From NCBI RefSeq assembly GCF_040436345.1, contig NC_133219.1, positions 23,224,709 to 23,288,708 of the forward strand: a DNA stretch of 64,000 nucleotides, read 5' to 3'. Shown piece by piece: positions 12,601 to 23,500 of this stretch (positions within the stretch are counted from its first letter, which is position 1; each line of letters starts with the position of its first letter). This stretch comes from Pagrus major (lineage: Eukaryota > Chordata > Actinopteri > Spariformes > Sparidae). Made by a program: the position numbers and the translations under genes. The notes under the pieces were generated by a model. It was not told where the DNA came from. It saw only the letters and a program-made list of their open reading frames with translations, and searched no databases.

Positions 12601-14095
12601 GCAGCCAATTGGGGACATTGACATCTACCCCAACGGTGGTGACGTGCAGCCCGGTTGTGCACTGGGTGACGTGCTGGCAGTGGCTGGAAGTAAGTCCTTA
12701 AGCACTGACTATAGCTCCAACAACAAGATACCTAGCCTTTTGTCTGTTGTCTGACAGCATACCCTCCTTTTATTTTTCTCCAGATTTTATGGAGGTGATG
12801 AAGTGCGAGCATGAGCGTGCCGTGCACTTGTTTGTGGACTCCCTGATGAACAAGGACCACATGAGCTTTGCCTTCCAGTGCACCGGGCCCGATCGCTTCA
12901 AGAAGGGCATCTGCCTCAGCTGCCGCAAAAATCGCTGCAACAACATCGGCTACAACGCCAGGAAGATGCGCAAGAGGCGCAACAGTAAAATGTATCTGAA
13001 GACACGTGCTGACACTCCCTTCGGAGGTGAGTTATAAGGGCATTGTCCGGAAATGCATTGCAGTCAGCTATCTTTTACTACCATGGTCATAGTAAAACCA
13101 ATTAGTTTCTTATCTCAAACCTCCATATCTGCATCTTTTATGATCCCACAGTTGCCAGAGTAAACTACTACTGTACACAATCCAATGGGGGATCAAACAT
13201 TAACTCTGTTGTATTTTTCCTTTAAGGCTACCACTACCAGATGAAGATGCACGTGTTCAACAGGAAACAGGCAGACCACGCAGATCCCACCTTCCACGTC
13301 AAGCTGTACGGAGCCAATAACGACACGACGAACATATTTGTCGATGTGTAAGTACAAACTCTAAATACTTCTGCAAAACTGCCTGTGATGTTGAGAAGTG
13401 CACAGACTGCTGTCATATAAATATGGAAACTGGACTTTTTAAAATGCAAGGCACATACGTCTGAGTTGTACTCAGACTGGAGGAGGAACTTCAGTAACTT
13501 TGAGTTCAACGTTCTTTGTTTATCGTTCTTTGTCCAGCCATGACGGAACTATCGGTCTGAACCTGACCAACACCTTCTTGGTGTTCACTGAGGATGAAAT
13601 CGGTGATCTGCTGAAGATCCGTCTGAGCTGGGAAGGCGATTCTGAATCCTGGAACTCGGTCTGGAAGAACATCAAGAAGACGTTCTGGTCCTGGAACACC
13701 AAGCCTCCCAAACCTGTGCTGGAAGTCCGGCGGATTCGTGTGAAAGCTGGAGAAACGCAGAAGAAGTAAGTAGGAGCAGCAGTGAATAGACACCGCACCG
13801 TCTAGGATTTATTTCCCTTGACAAAGATTTACAGAGATTTCTCCTTTTTTGTTTTGTTGCAGGTTTACATTCTGTGCCCAAGAACCTGGAAAAACCGAGA
13901 TTTCACCAGGGGAATCGGTAACTTTTGTGAAATGTCGTGATGGCTGGGAAGTGAAACCAAGAAAAAGGTAGGAAACGTTACAATGTTGGATATCTTGCAT
14001 GAAATGAGATTTGAATTGAACTGAAAACTAAGAAGAAGCTGTGTGTCATTCTTATTAAATGAAACTTGTTTTTGATTGGCAGGCTGCCCATGTAA
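9612..14095 (+). CDS. lipg: Endothelial lipase (LIPG), complete, 10 exons, 500 aa
   Basis: Exons are 9612-9702, 10795-10985, 11208-11387, 12263-12374, 12471-12689, 12784-13026, 13227-13347, 13538-13765, 13863-13967 and 14083-14095, all GT-AG. They join to 1503 nt, the same 500 aa as human LIPG. Residues 1-24 are a signal peptide. The triad is Ser170 (in GYSLG), Asp194 (in LDPAG) and His274 (in CEHER), with the HGW oxyanion segment at 91-93. The lid follows the triad Asp. Residues 327-330 (RKRR) match the proprotein-convertase cleavage site of human LIPG. A PLAT domain fills about 347-490. N-glycosylation sequons include Asn81 and Asn137. The family is secreted, binds heparan sulfate on endothelium and hydrolyses HDL phospholipids. 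Exon sequence and the EHEGCYL and convertase segments favour LIPG over LPL. An extra Cys74 next to the conserved Cys65/Cys78 pair is unusual. Confidence 0.95.
9703..10794 (+). other. lipg: lipg intron 1
   Basis: The donor GTAAG is at 9703 and the acceptor TTCAG is at 10790-10794. An open frame of 109 codons inside (9936-10265) has no splice context and reads as chance. A GAA run followed by a GGT-rich run lies at 10522-10562. Confidence 0.85.
10522..10562. repeat. (GAA)n-(GGT)n compound microsatellite
   Basis: About seven GAA units run directly into a GGT/GGA-rich stretch inside lipg intron 1. Confidence 0.9.
11597..11626. repeat. (TG)n-(AG)n microsatellite in lipg intron 3
   Basis: About ten TG units are followed by a short GA run, within the intron between lipg exons 3 and 4. 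Confidence 0.9.
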
Positions 14096-14850
14096 CAACT
14101 CAGCACTTCCAACAACCAATGCACCATCACCATGGGGGACCCAACATGGATCAGCGAGAAGCACCGCCTTCTCTTTATTTGAGCACTTTTCGTAGGAGGA
14201 TTGATCAGCGCACGGTGCGAGGGGGCTTGACTGGACTCAACTGCAACAGCAAGGTTTCCATTGGTTTCTGGAAACGAGGACTCTGGGGGTCCAGCCTACA
14301 AGACAGCTGGAAGATGACGCGCAGGCTGGCGGCGCGGCGCTGTCCCAACTGTGTTGAGATTGCCAGAGGAGTTACAGAACGTTCCTTTGTGTGGACTAGT
14401 GACTTAGAACACAGATCTGTGCCAGTGGACATACACCAGCAATTGTAGTCGCTGTACTGTAAATTTTTTAATATTTTTTTATTTATGAAAAAAAAAAATG
14501 GAAGCACTGCAAGACCAACGTTATTTATCAGATCACATCCCGTGATGAAGCATATGTTGAATGCATTTCTCCTAGATGCAGTATTTGTGTGTGTGAATGT
14601 TGTGTGTAAGTGTGTGTGTGTGGTCGTGTGTGTGGTCATGTGTGTGGGTGTTTGTGAACAAGTGTGCCTTTCTGCTGAGAGATTACTGATACACTGAACC
14701 AGTGAAGGAAACGCCTGATCTCATTGCACACGATCTTTTCTGAGGGTTTTTGTGCAGAGTGTTACTGTTACTGTATGTGGCTTATTTTTGGGGGGGTGTT
14801 TTATGTACATAATGTAAATAACTTTTTGGAAAAATAAATTCACCTGTTAT
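14096..14850 (+). other. lipg: lipg 3' UTR
   Basis: This sequence follows the lipg stop codon up to the poly(A) signal. It contains an imperfect TG-rich stretch at about 14586-14660 and an A-run near 14489. An open frame of 129 codons spanning the stop codon is out of frame with LIPG and is not credible as a gene. Confidence 0.8.
14833..14838 (+). terminator. lipg: Poly(A) signal AATAAA of lipg
   Basis: A canonical AATAAA lies 738 bp after the lipg stop, followed by T- and TG-containing sequence. It is the first canonical signal downstream of the stop. Confidence 0.8.
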
Positions 14851-16900
14851 TTGTAGAAACTGTTGCCTGTCATTTTAAGTGTCACAACTCTTCTTGATGG
14901 GGATTTACCTCAGTAAGAAAAAGGAACTTGAGGTTCTCTGACGCCTGTGAACTGTCACGTTTACTGGTGATCGTGGGGTGCTAGCTTCCTTTTTTAAATG
15001 GGCGACATGCAGGCTGTAATTTGCAGCATGAGATCTTTTTTTTTTTTTACATCTCACTCATTTAACAAATGCCCATACATGAGCATTCGAGGGCCCCGTA
15101 GGGCTCCAATTTGCGAAGTGAGGGTCACTCGTGACCTGCGTGTAAGCAGCGAATACAAATTGCCTTTGTGAGCAGATACCTGAGCATCAATCAAGCTTAC
15201 TGGGGTTTGTAACAGAAAACATAAACATGTGGGTGTTATGCTCACAGTCTGCACAATACAAAGAAACAAGGAAGCTTTTATTACATGCTAACCTCTTTAA
15301 AGAGGCTCTTTTATAACAATTTGTAGCGTTTAACATGTATTAATCACTTTTTTAGTTGGCCTTCCCCATCTCTCTGTTGCCTATACAAGCCTCTGGATGA
15401 TTTAAGTTTATTGATGCTGCTGGATTTCTTTGCCTCTCTCCGCTCCGCTAACAGAGAGCTAACCTTTAGAAATGGAGCCCGTTAACATAAACTAATGACC
15501 GGCACAGAGCCCCTTTAGAGATTTACAAGAATAAAAACAATTAAAATAGCTGCTTTCTTTTAGGACGGTAACTTGTAAACACTGATTGTGCCAACTTGAA
15601 AATCTAATATATATGTCAGCTCTCACTGAACAGTAGCTCATTTATCCAACCTCAGTATTCCTCCCTCTAGACTGGAGAGCTTACGGATAAATACAGAGTT
15701 ACAACACTTTTTGGCTTAACTAGAAATCTACTAAGCAAGCACTGAGTTTTCACATTGTTCACCAGTAATCCTATCTTTCAACATAAAGTTCAAACCCTGT
15801 GCCACACTGGCTGGATTGTGAGTTTGTAATAAATCATGAATTCCAGCCGGCATTCCTGAGCTGTAATGACTCATTTGCATTTGTTGGTGCTTGAAGCAGT
15901 GAAGTGGCAGCACCCCACTGAGCTTTTTTGTCCCGTTCATGTTCCACTTACACGTCATGCCAGAAAATCTGGATCGCGGCAAGCCCAGACAAATATTTTG
16001 TAGCACAACATCCGCTACTGTTCCTCAGAGAAATACCTGGAAGGTTTGTGATGTGACGGGTGTTGTCAAAGAATGCTACACGTTACATCAGGTGGTTGTT
16101 GGTGACTGCAGCTGGAGGATCTCGTAAGCGTAAAAGACTCGTGCGTTTTACGTTTTGATTTCACCCGTGGGTTTCCTGGTTGTAATTATCTTCTAAATTC
16201 TGTTCTGCTGTCATTGCAGCAGTGACCCATTTTTCACAAAGACAGAAAACCTGCAGTAACCCCAACGAGCCTGTCTGTTGCTGAGAACATGGAGCTCTCG
16301 TGCCCCCTCAAGTAACCAACATACCACCCAGTGTTGGTTAGGTGACTCACTTCAGTTTCACAGTCATGGAGTCATCTTAACTCTCTTGATGCCATCTGCC
16401 TCCCACATATAATAAACCACGACCTATTTAGTCACTGTCAGGCCAGTTAAGCCTCTTTTAAGTCTATAAGTGGAACTATAAAATAAATTATAACGGTGTG
16501 TCCTGCATTAGCCAGAACACACATTACTGGATAACCCAACAAGAATGCCAAGTGTGTTGATACTGCGATACTAGCAGAGTGTTTTGAAAGCTTTTTGCAA
16601 GAAAATCTTAATTCATTTTGCTATAAGAGTTCGCTTATCACGTGTCTTCAATGTGAAACTTAGGTCAAGTGATAACAGGAGGTTATCATTTATGGGGGAA
16701 GATCTTTGTTTCTATTTAAGTACAGTCTTTGCCGTTGGTGACTTTGATCCCCTCCGTAATGTGACTCATTTTTGTTTGTTGTCTGATAACTTCCTCCATT
16801 CTTTGTATAAGTTGTTTCCGCCATTATTGCTAATGATTGATAAAAAATGTAGGGTAAGGTGTGTCACCTTTTACAGGTTCATGCGGGAAAAAGTTTGAGA
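14851..16900. other. Intergenic, no gene seen
   Basis: This stretch has short random open frames only. I found no exon with conserved motifs and no clear repeat boundary. Confidence 0.55.
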
Positions 16901-16916
16901 ACCACTACTTCAGATG

Positions 16917-17760
16917 ACTGATAAAGGAGCAATTTCCAATATATGGCCAGAATTTTAGTTTAAAACATCCACATTTGGAAAAAACAACAGTGTTGACATT
17001 ATGTCAAACATGTCTATGTATTGGGCTGCAGAGATGTCTACTTAAGTTAGCTTGCTAACCTGCTAGCCCCGGCCCGTCCTATCTCGTAATACCACTTAGA
17101 GGCAAGAGGCGATAGTCCGATAGCCCTTGTTGTTTCAGTTTGCAGATATATGCCAGCTGTTAGCATAAACAATGAGTACTCCTATTTCTATTTTCCTTAC
17201 AAAAGAGAAAAATACAACCATACAGCTTCTGATTTCAAGTTTCTCTCTTCATTCAAACTGGACATAAATGAAATAAAACTCAACGAAAGATTCTCGGTTT
17301 GTCTTCCCACAATCTCTTCCGGTTTGTTCATAATAAATCCTCAATTCACAGAGTAAGATGTGAAAATCCTCTGACTCTACACAGCATTTTCACCCGCTGC
17401 TGTTGTCCGACTGCCATGTCTGTTCGATCCCAGTTTGATGTCCATCTGTGTTCACTCTCAGGCCTCCAAATCCAGTTGAACTAACGCCTGTTGCCCATGT
17501 TGACTCCCCCTGCGATCTGTGTGGCTCAGGCAAACTTTAGGGCAACTGGCTCCACGGCTATAAGCGGCCATGAGTAAATTAAGTACAGCTAGCAAAGAGC
17601 AGCACTTGTCAATTATTCCCCCAAGTCAACATTTTTGTAAACACACTTATTTGCTTTTCTGCTGAGAGTGGCTAGCTTAGCTTAGCATAAAGACTGGAAA
17701 TAGGGGGAAACAGCTAGCCTCCGAGGTAACAAAATCCACCTACCAGAAGTGTACAAAAGT
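16917..17760. repeat. Composite teleost interspersed repeat
   Basis: The stretch TTAGCTTAGCATAAAGACTG near 17676, followed by GGGGGAAACAGCTAGCCT and a tract with AACAAAATCCACCTACCAG, is one I recognise as a repeat found many times over in teleost genomes. The segment 17090-17130, with GCGATAGTCCGATAGCCC, belongs to similar common repeat sequence. The exact borders and class are unknown to me. There is no intact coding capacity. Confidence 0.6.
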
Positions 17761-18990
17761 CAGTTTACTGTCGTACGAGGTATTAATGGGATCAAAACCT
17801 AATGTACTATAGAACAAAGGCCTGCTCCAAGAGGTGGGAGTGCTTTCTGGTTCTAGGAAGCTCTGCTGTGTAAAACCCAGCGCAGGTCTTTGTACATCAA
17901 ACCACATTCCACATGTTAGAGGGTCCCGGGCTTTAATGGGCAGTTGTCCAGAACATTCAGGGAACCTGCTTCTCAGAAGTGGCTCTGCAATGGAAAGACT
18001 GCAACAATGAATGACTTGCTGGTAATAAGAAGGAAAAAAAAGTCCCATTTATCTCACTGATATGCATCTTTCTAGGTGATTGTGTGTTATAATTAGAGCA
18101 ATTATGTGTTTTTAACTAGAAATTCCAAAGAAATGACTTATTTACTTAAATATATTTTTATTGGGATTTTGAGTTTTTGCAGTGTGCTGGATATTTTTGT
18201 TTAAAGGCACAATCCAAGATCAAAATGTGAACAAAAGGTTTAAAACCCACTATTGCTCCCAATTTAATTGACAGTCACTTCATTACAAAGACTACAGTCA
18301 GATGATGAAAACTGACTCCAAGTTTCTGGATGTTTCTTTATATTTCTAACACAATTTAAAATTTACCACTAATACTGGTCAGATTTGTATTAGTAGGATT
18401 ACACTGTAAGCGAAAATCATCTTAACAGCACTGAATAACCGTTGCTACATGATTCATCCTGATAAAAAGGAAAATTGAAGGGAAACTCCGCTCACACACA
18501 AAAAGTGTAAACTGAAACCCACAAACTAATCTGACTGTAGGTTCATTTTCAGTGAAAGGGGAAGGAGAACTGTTGCTTTGGGGTGTCATCTCTTTGATAA
18601 TCTTCAGCACTGCTGAGAAGAGGCACTGCTGTTACTACCTCTGAAGTCGAGTCACATGATCGAACGAGCTCATGAAAGACAGACTTTACTAGCGTTTGCA
18701 AATTCGACAAATTGTGCATGTCCTGTGGAGACGGAAAAATACACTTGTATAAGTTTGCAGATCTAAATGTTTTGGTTTCAAGGTCCTTCATGCAGCGTCT
18801 CTGTCATTGCTTCCAGATCGTTTGGCACAGCACGCCACGAGCAGTTCTGTGTTGCTGGTTACCACGGTGCCACGTGCCTCGCAGATTAAAGGGTGTTGGT
18901 GCACACATCACCACATGTTGGGATGTTGGCTCAAGCTCCACATCGGCCCATGCCCTGCGGTCAGCAGCAAAGAGCGGGTGGGGGAGGCCA
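17761..18990. other. Intergenic, no gene seen
   Basis: No supported gene was found. If the Cys-rich exon at 18993-19264 is a true terminal exon, its 3' UTR would extend leftwards into this stretch; a reverse-strand AATAAA occurs near 18155, which is far away. Confidence 0.5.
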
Positions 18991-18992
18991 CC

Positions 18993-19264
18993 TCACATGA
19001 TCCCCGGCAGTCTATGCACGCACCGATTGTAAGTCAGAGAGGAACCACTTGAGGGATGTCCTTGCAACGTTTCATGACAGCGGCCACAGTGGAAACACTT
19101 TGAGCAGAGCCGGCTGTTGACCTCCAAACACCCGCTGCATGTACTGTACTCAGTGTGATGCCATCTGAACGACTGTGGCATGCCAGTCAGAGTCTGGCCA
19201 GAGTTGAAAGTGTTGAGGTCACATGGACTCTCTCTGTTTCCAAGTAAGACGTCCTCCAAATTTC
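18993..19264 (-). CDS. Candidate terminal exon of an unrecognised Cys-rich protein
   Basis: On the minus strand a strong acceptor (a long pyrimidine tract ending CCTAG, AG at 19265-19266) opens an exon of phase 2 that reads 89 further codons to TGA at 18993. The peptide begins NLEDVLLGNRESPC and contains a zinc-knuckle-like series, CxxC-x7-CxxC-xx-C-xx-C, followed by more Cys and His. No AUG is needed because the exon would be internal to a transcript. I cannot name the family; the spacing loosely recalls the treble-clef finger near the C-terminus of SPATA2-like proteins, but that is a guess. No partner exon was identified upstream (19300-25000), so it may be a pseudogene fragment or chance. 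Confidence 0.3.
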
Positions 19265-19949
19265 CTAGGAATGCGAGAGGAGAGAGAGACGAGGTGGACC
19301 CGACTTTTGTTTTCAGGGAATATGTTCTTACATAGGATTATTTGAACAAATAATCCACTGGATATTTGATCTGAGAATCGTGTTTTTGTTGAAGACATGT
19401 TGTGATAATAAAAGGTTGGAGCAGTGGAGAGGTTGAACTGGATAAACCAGGCATTTGATATTCTTTGCTTTTTCCCTGACAACACCAAAGTTTTGTTTCT
19501 CTCGTGACAGTAAAGAAGCCAAACTCACTGCATCATCTGTTTGGTTTGATATCAGTCTGTGCTTTGAGTGCCAATCAAATATTTTTGTCTTGACAACATT
19601 AACAATTAAGTAGGCTGATAGATAAGGAGATGAATGTCTCCGTGAGGATGTAAGCTCACCATGGGCATCTTCAGAAGATCAGCGTTATGATAAAGTACTG
19701 TAGGTTATCACTGTATTGCTGAAATTGGTTTTCCCTGTGACAGAAATAAATTCACCAGCATTGGAGAAGAAAGTTCAGGTTTTGAATTAATAGCAGCAGA
19801 CTTTGAGACAATCACTGACCTCTGCATCTTTCAACCATCCAACCTGACCACCCGGACCACCCCAAGAGAAGGAAGATAGCCAGGGTTCAAACCGTGCTAA
19901 TCCAGCTTGGATTTAAGGCTGCTCCTGGCTACTGTCCAATCGCAGGGAA
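19265..19949. other. Intergenic or possible intron, no gene seen
   Basis: No motif-bearing frame was found. If the candidate exon at 18993-19264 is real, this would be its upstream intron on the minus strand. Confidence 0.45.
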
Positions 19950-20160
19950 GTGAAATCGACAAAATGGGACAGCAGCAGGAAAATCCGAGACTGCTGCGCC
20001 CACTTTTTTACCGGATCACTGCAGTCAGAGCGCAGGACCCCGGCAGTGACAAGGAGAGGTGGACTCTGCGTTTACGTCATTGATGCTTGGTGCTCAAACG
20101 CGGTCAACATTGATGGAGAGTGTTCACCTGATTTCAAACTTTTAATGTGAAGCTGTCAAC
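19950..20160 (+). mobile_element. LINE endonuclease fragment (degraded)
   Basis: The frame ending at 20150 contains RGGLCVYVIDAWCSNAV followed by CSPDFKLL. This matches the APE-type endonuclease domain of teleost non-LTR retrotransposons, where an RGGG-CVYVN-WC segment is followed about 15 residues later by HCSPDLE. Residues before it look deleted relative to the family and a stop follows immediately, so this is a short dead fragment. Confidence 0.7.
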
Positions 20161-21818
20161 CATATTATCATCGCCAACTTGTGCTGGCTGTTTAAAAAAT
20201 ACACTACAGAGTTATTTTCTGGGTGTTTACGTCTTGCGTGTGTTAGCTAACAATCATCTGCATTTCAATGCGAAACCAGCCTGCAGATGATCCACAATCA
20301 ACAGCTATTGTAAACTTTGAAAGTGAAGCAACCTGTTCTACATAGTTTCCAAAATACCTCCCTGTGTTATTTACTGCCGTGCCCTTGGACACGGCCCCTT
20401 GTTGCATATGTTGGGGATGTTGTGACGTAAGAGGAGCAGGAACAGTGCTCGCATGCAAGAGAACAGTGTTGTTGCCGAGGAGAAGGTGCACAGGTCACGT
20501 CGAGTTTTATAGAGAGACGATCATAAATCCGCCAGCCAGAATGAACGTCCAATCAGGGATCATCTCGTGCTTTGAAGTCTATGTTTATGTTTTGACAGGG
20601 CTCACCATGTTTGTATACAGGCAGTTATAATTACACTGTCACCTGGTCTCTGTACTGTAAATGTGAGTGTTGTTTGGCGTGCGAGGGCAGGCAATTTTTC
20701 CACTGGCCCCCTTAGCTCCTATTGGTGCACACGTCAACACTTGACACGACGTCCCTGGTGTCACATTTGTTTGCTTGTACTCGGTGTGTGGGATCAGTGT
20801 TGTGATACACAATGTTGTGACTGCCTCAGCGGTGCGTCAGCTGTTGTTTAAGTCATGAAGTCATCTTTTATGACTTCCAAGGAGGAATTCCCGAGGTCAA
20901 GTTCACAATGAGAGGTCTGAGGTGAAATGTGCTGTACCTTTTGGTACAATTAAGGTGACCGAGGTCATAAAAACAAATTGATATCAATGTTCTGTTCTGT
21001 TATCTACAGTTTTGGGTCTGGTGCGTATGTTTGGATTATAAGGTTCTAATTAAAGATGCATTTACCAGAATAAAAGCTAATCTTATCTTTAAGATAAGAT
21101 TTCTGGGGGCCATGTGTGTGATATTGCTGTTATGACTAGCCCAGATGTGCTTTGGCTCTGTGTTGATGTTGAATGTTTAATTCTGGGATATCACTAATTA
21201 AAGTACAGTCATCTCTACTGGCCTTTCAAAAACACAAGCAGAAATGTTGACACGTGGTTTTTGCACAGTATCTCTCATTATGCCTGCAGACCAAGCAGAA
21301 GCGTAAATGTCACGACCTTTCATATGACAGTTTGCTTGTGGGTGAAGTCTTGTCTTGCTATTTTTGTCTATAAGTTCGTGATTTTCTGTAAACGAGCAGT
21401 CGCTTGTCAAAGGGCCAAAAACAACTGGCATAGTCTGACTCACCAGATGTAGACTGTCAGTATAAGCCAGCTATATCTGCAATCCCCTCAGCTATCTGCA
21501 TGTTAACGGTTTTAAAACCCCCGTCTCTACGGGAAACGACAACAACAATCTCCGTGGTAGCAACCTACAAGCTGAAAATGGCAAGTTACCCGAATCCAAT
21601 CTGGTCGCTGAGGGTATGAACCGAAACAAGCTGGCAGCTGACACCTTTGCTTTTGTAAGGTTTTCCTCTCTATGTGCAAAACTAGTTCCTCCCGACGCTA
21701 TGTAGTTGCTAGCACGGAGGTTGTAGTTGTTTCCATAGCAACAGGGATTTTGAAAACGGTAACACACAGAAAGACGAAGGGATGAGAGCAGGCCCGATGC
21801 CAGGCTTATACCAACAAT
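20161..21818. other. Intergenic, no gene seen
   Basis: Short open frames only. An 11-bp-arm palindrome with a one-base centre lies at 21079-21101 (arms AATCTTATCTT). Confidence 0.5.
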
Positions 21819-22036
21819 CAGTGATGCAATGTAACAAAGGAAATTTACTCAAGTACTGTGCAATTTTGAGGTACTTGTACTTTACTCGAGTATTTCCATT
21901 TTCTGCTGCTTTACACTTTATCATCCTCCACCACGCAGCCTATCTGGAGCTTCTTGGTGTCATAGCCCACTGCTGGTATTTGATTATCTTTACTTTTACT
22001 TTAACTAAGTATGACTTTTTGGTACTTTTTTACAAC
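21819..22036. repeat. Common teleost repeat (TTTACTCAAGTACTGT type)
   Basis: The run CAGTGATGCAATGTAAC, then TTTACTCAAGTACTGTGCAA, TTGAGGTACTTGTACTTTAC and GAGTATTTCCATTTTCTGCT follows, with substitutions, a repeat I recognise as abundant in teleost genomes. Any open frame across it is incidental. I cannot state the transposon class with confidence. Confidence 0.7.
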
Positions 22037-23416
22037 AGACTAGAATATTGAAGACTACGACTGACATATAAAATTAATAAAAACTTCATAAAAACTTCAT
22101 AAATAACAAGAATGAACTTGTTAACCAACAGAGTCAAGAAGTCTTTACTCTGTGTTTCCTCAACAAGTGAAAGTAGATTGGATTTCAGTTTAATTTCAGA
22201 GAGATCTCTGACGACATTTGTAGCTGACTCATTTTTAAAGTTTTGGCACAATGAACAATGAGTAATTCAATCAAGATGAACTGGAATGGTTCTTTGAAAC
22301 TATGCTGATGAGGATGACTTTCTCAAGGAAATGAGTATACTCATTTACTGCCTCTGATTGGCCATAAATCACGTAGGGGGAGAATGACCCGGTCGGGCCA
22401 CAGGTTGTGTTCCTGACATACAGCTCCTACGCAGCTGGACCTCTGCCTGGCTGATCTGCCCACTCGCTGCTGTCCTCAGGGTCTCCGGGAGTTGCTGTAT
22501 CATACCGTATCCAATCATGACCACACCCCCTATCATGCAGTGCAGACAGAAGCATAACTGGAGACACTGGTGAGCCAATGGTGGAGGAGCTGGCCATCCG
22601 GTAAACCCAGTTGACCCAGTCAGCTGTTAGCTTGAATCAGCACCAGTTCTCTGTCATGGAATTTCCTCAATTAAAGTTGACAGTTATCGGCTGTAACTGA
22701 ATGTCACATATTTGCCACGACTTTTGCTTAGAAATGTCAAATGGTAATGACAGAATGATCCTTTAAACGGGACCTTTGACAGCGTTCACACGTAGGATGA
22801 TGGGATATGCTGTGGGAAAACACTAACTATAAACAGAAACCGCGGTACATAAAATTTCAGCACTTCCATCTGAAACCATTTAACTGTGTGGGAACTGTGT
22901 CTTGATTTGATGTATCACAAACGTGCAACAGTGCTCTACACTTGTTGTTTGCCAGGACGTATAGCACCCAGAGTTATTCTCGATGGAGAAGATGTTTTGG
23001 TTCTTCTTACGACCGGCTTCAGGAAGAGTTTGATTTACCAACTGGCTTCGCTAGTAGCGCTCTCCATACTGTGGATCTGATTGGATGAAGTTAGCCTGTG
23101 ATAGATAGAGGTATTCTGTCGATATATAGAAGTTTTCTTTGAAAGTGCCCGCCCTTTTCCAAACAGTTCCTGGGTGACTTCCCAGATGAGTCTGTGTAAC
23201 AAACCATCGGATGCGTCAAGTTTTATAACATGAAACTCTCCATAAAACTAGTGATACTGTCACATATGTGCACAGATTAAAGAAATGAGACACAAAGTGT
23301 TAATTACTGAGCCTTGGACAAGTAAATTTTTTTTTTTTTCTTTTGTGAGAGCAAGACCAGCTGTTTCCCCCAGCTTACAATCTTTAAGCGATGCTAAAGT
23401 AACAGTTTCAGCTTAA
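22037..23416. other. Intergenic, no gene seen
   Basis: No exon was recognised. A GC-richer minus-strand open frame at 22369-22578 has no recognisable domain. A short direct repeat of AAAACTTCATA occurs near 22079-22102. Confidence 0.5.
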
Positions 23417-23500
23417 TGTAGGGTGACCAGATCCCAACGAACCACATGTGGGACAAATAGTATGTTTGTGTGGGACAATGCAGGACATGTGAGTCTAAAA
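23417..23500. repeat. Fragment of a 'gggtgaccagat' type DNA-transposon repeat
   Basis: TAGGGTGACCAGATCCC followed by GTGGGACAAAT and GTGTGGGACAATGCAGGAC resembles the end of a widespread vertebrate hAT-like repeat. Only one end was recognised. Confidence 0.45.

Noticed and set aside
13506-13798. Minus-strand frames of 92-95 codons opposite lipg exon 8
   Set aside because: Complement of a well-supported coding exon.
9612-14095. Lipoprotein lipase (LPL) as an alternative name
   Set aside because: The EHEGCYL segment, the lid region and the convertase-site context match LIPG better than LPL.
14059-14448. 129-codon plus-strand frame at the end of lipg
   Set aside because: It is out of frame with LIPG and lies mostly in the 3' UTR.
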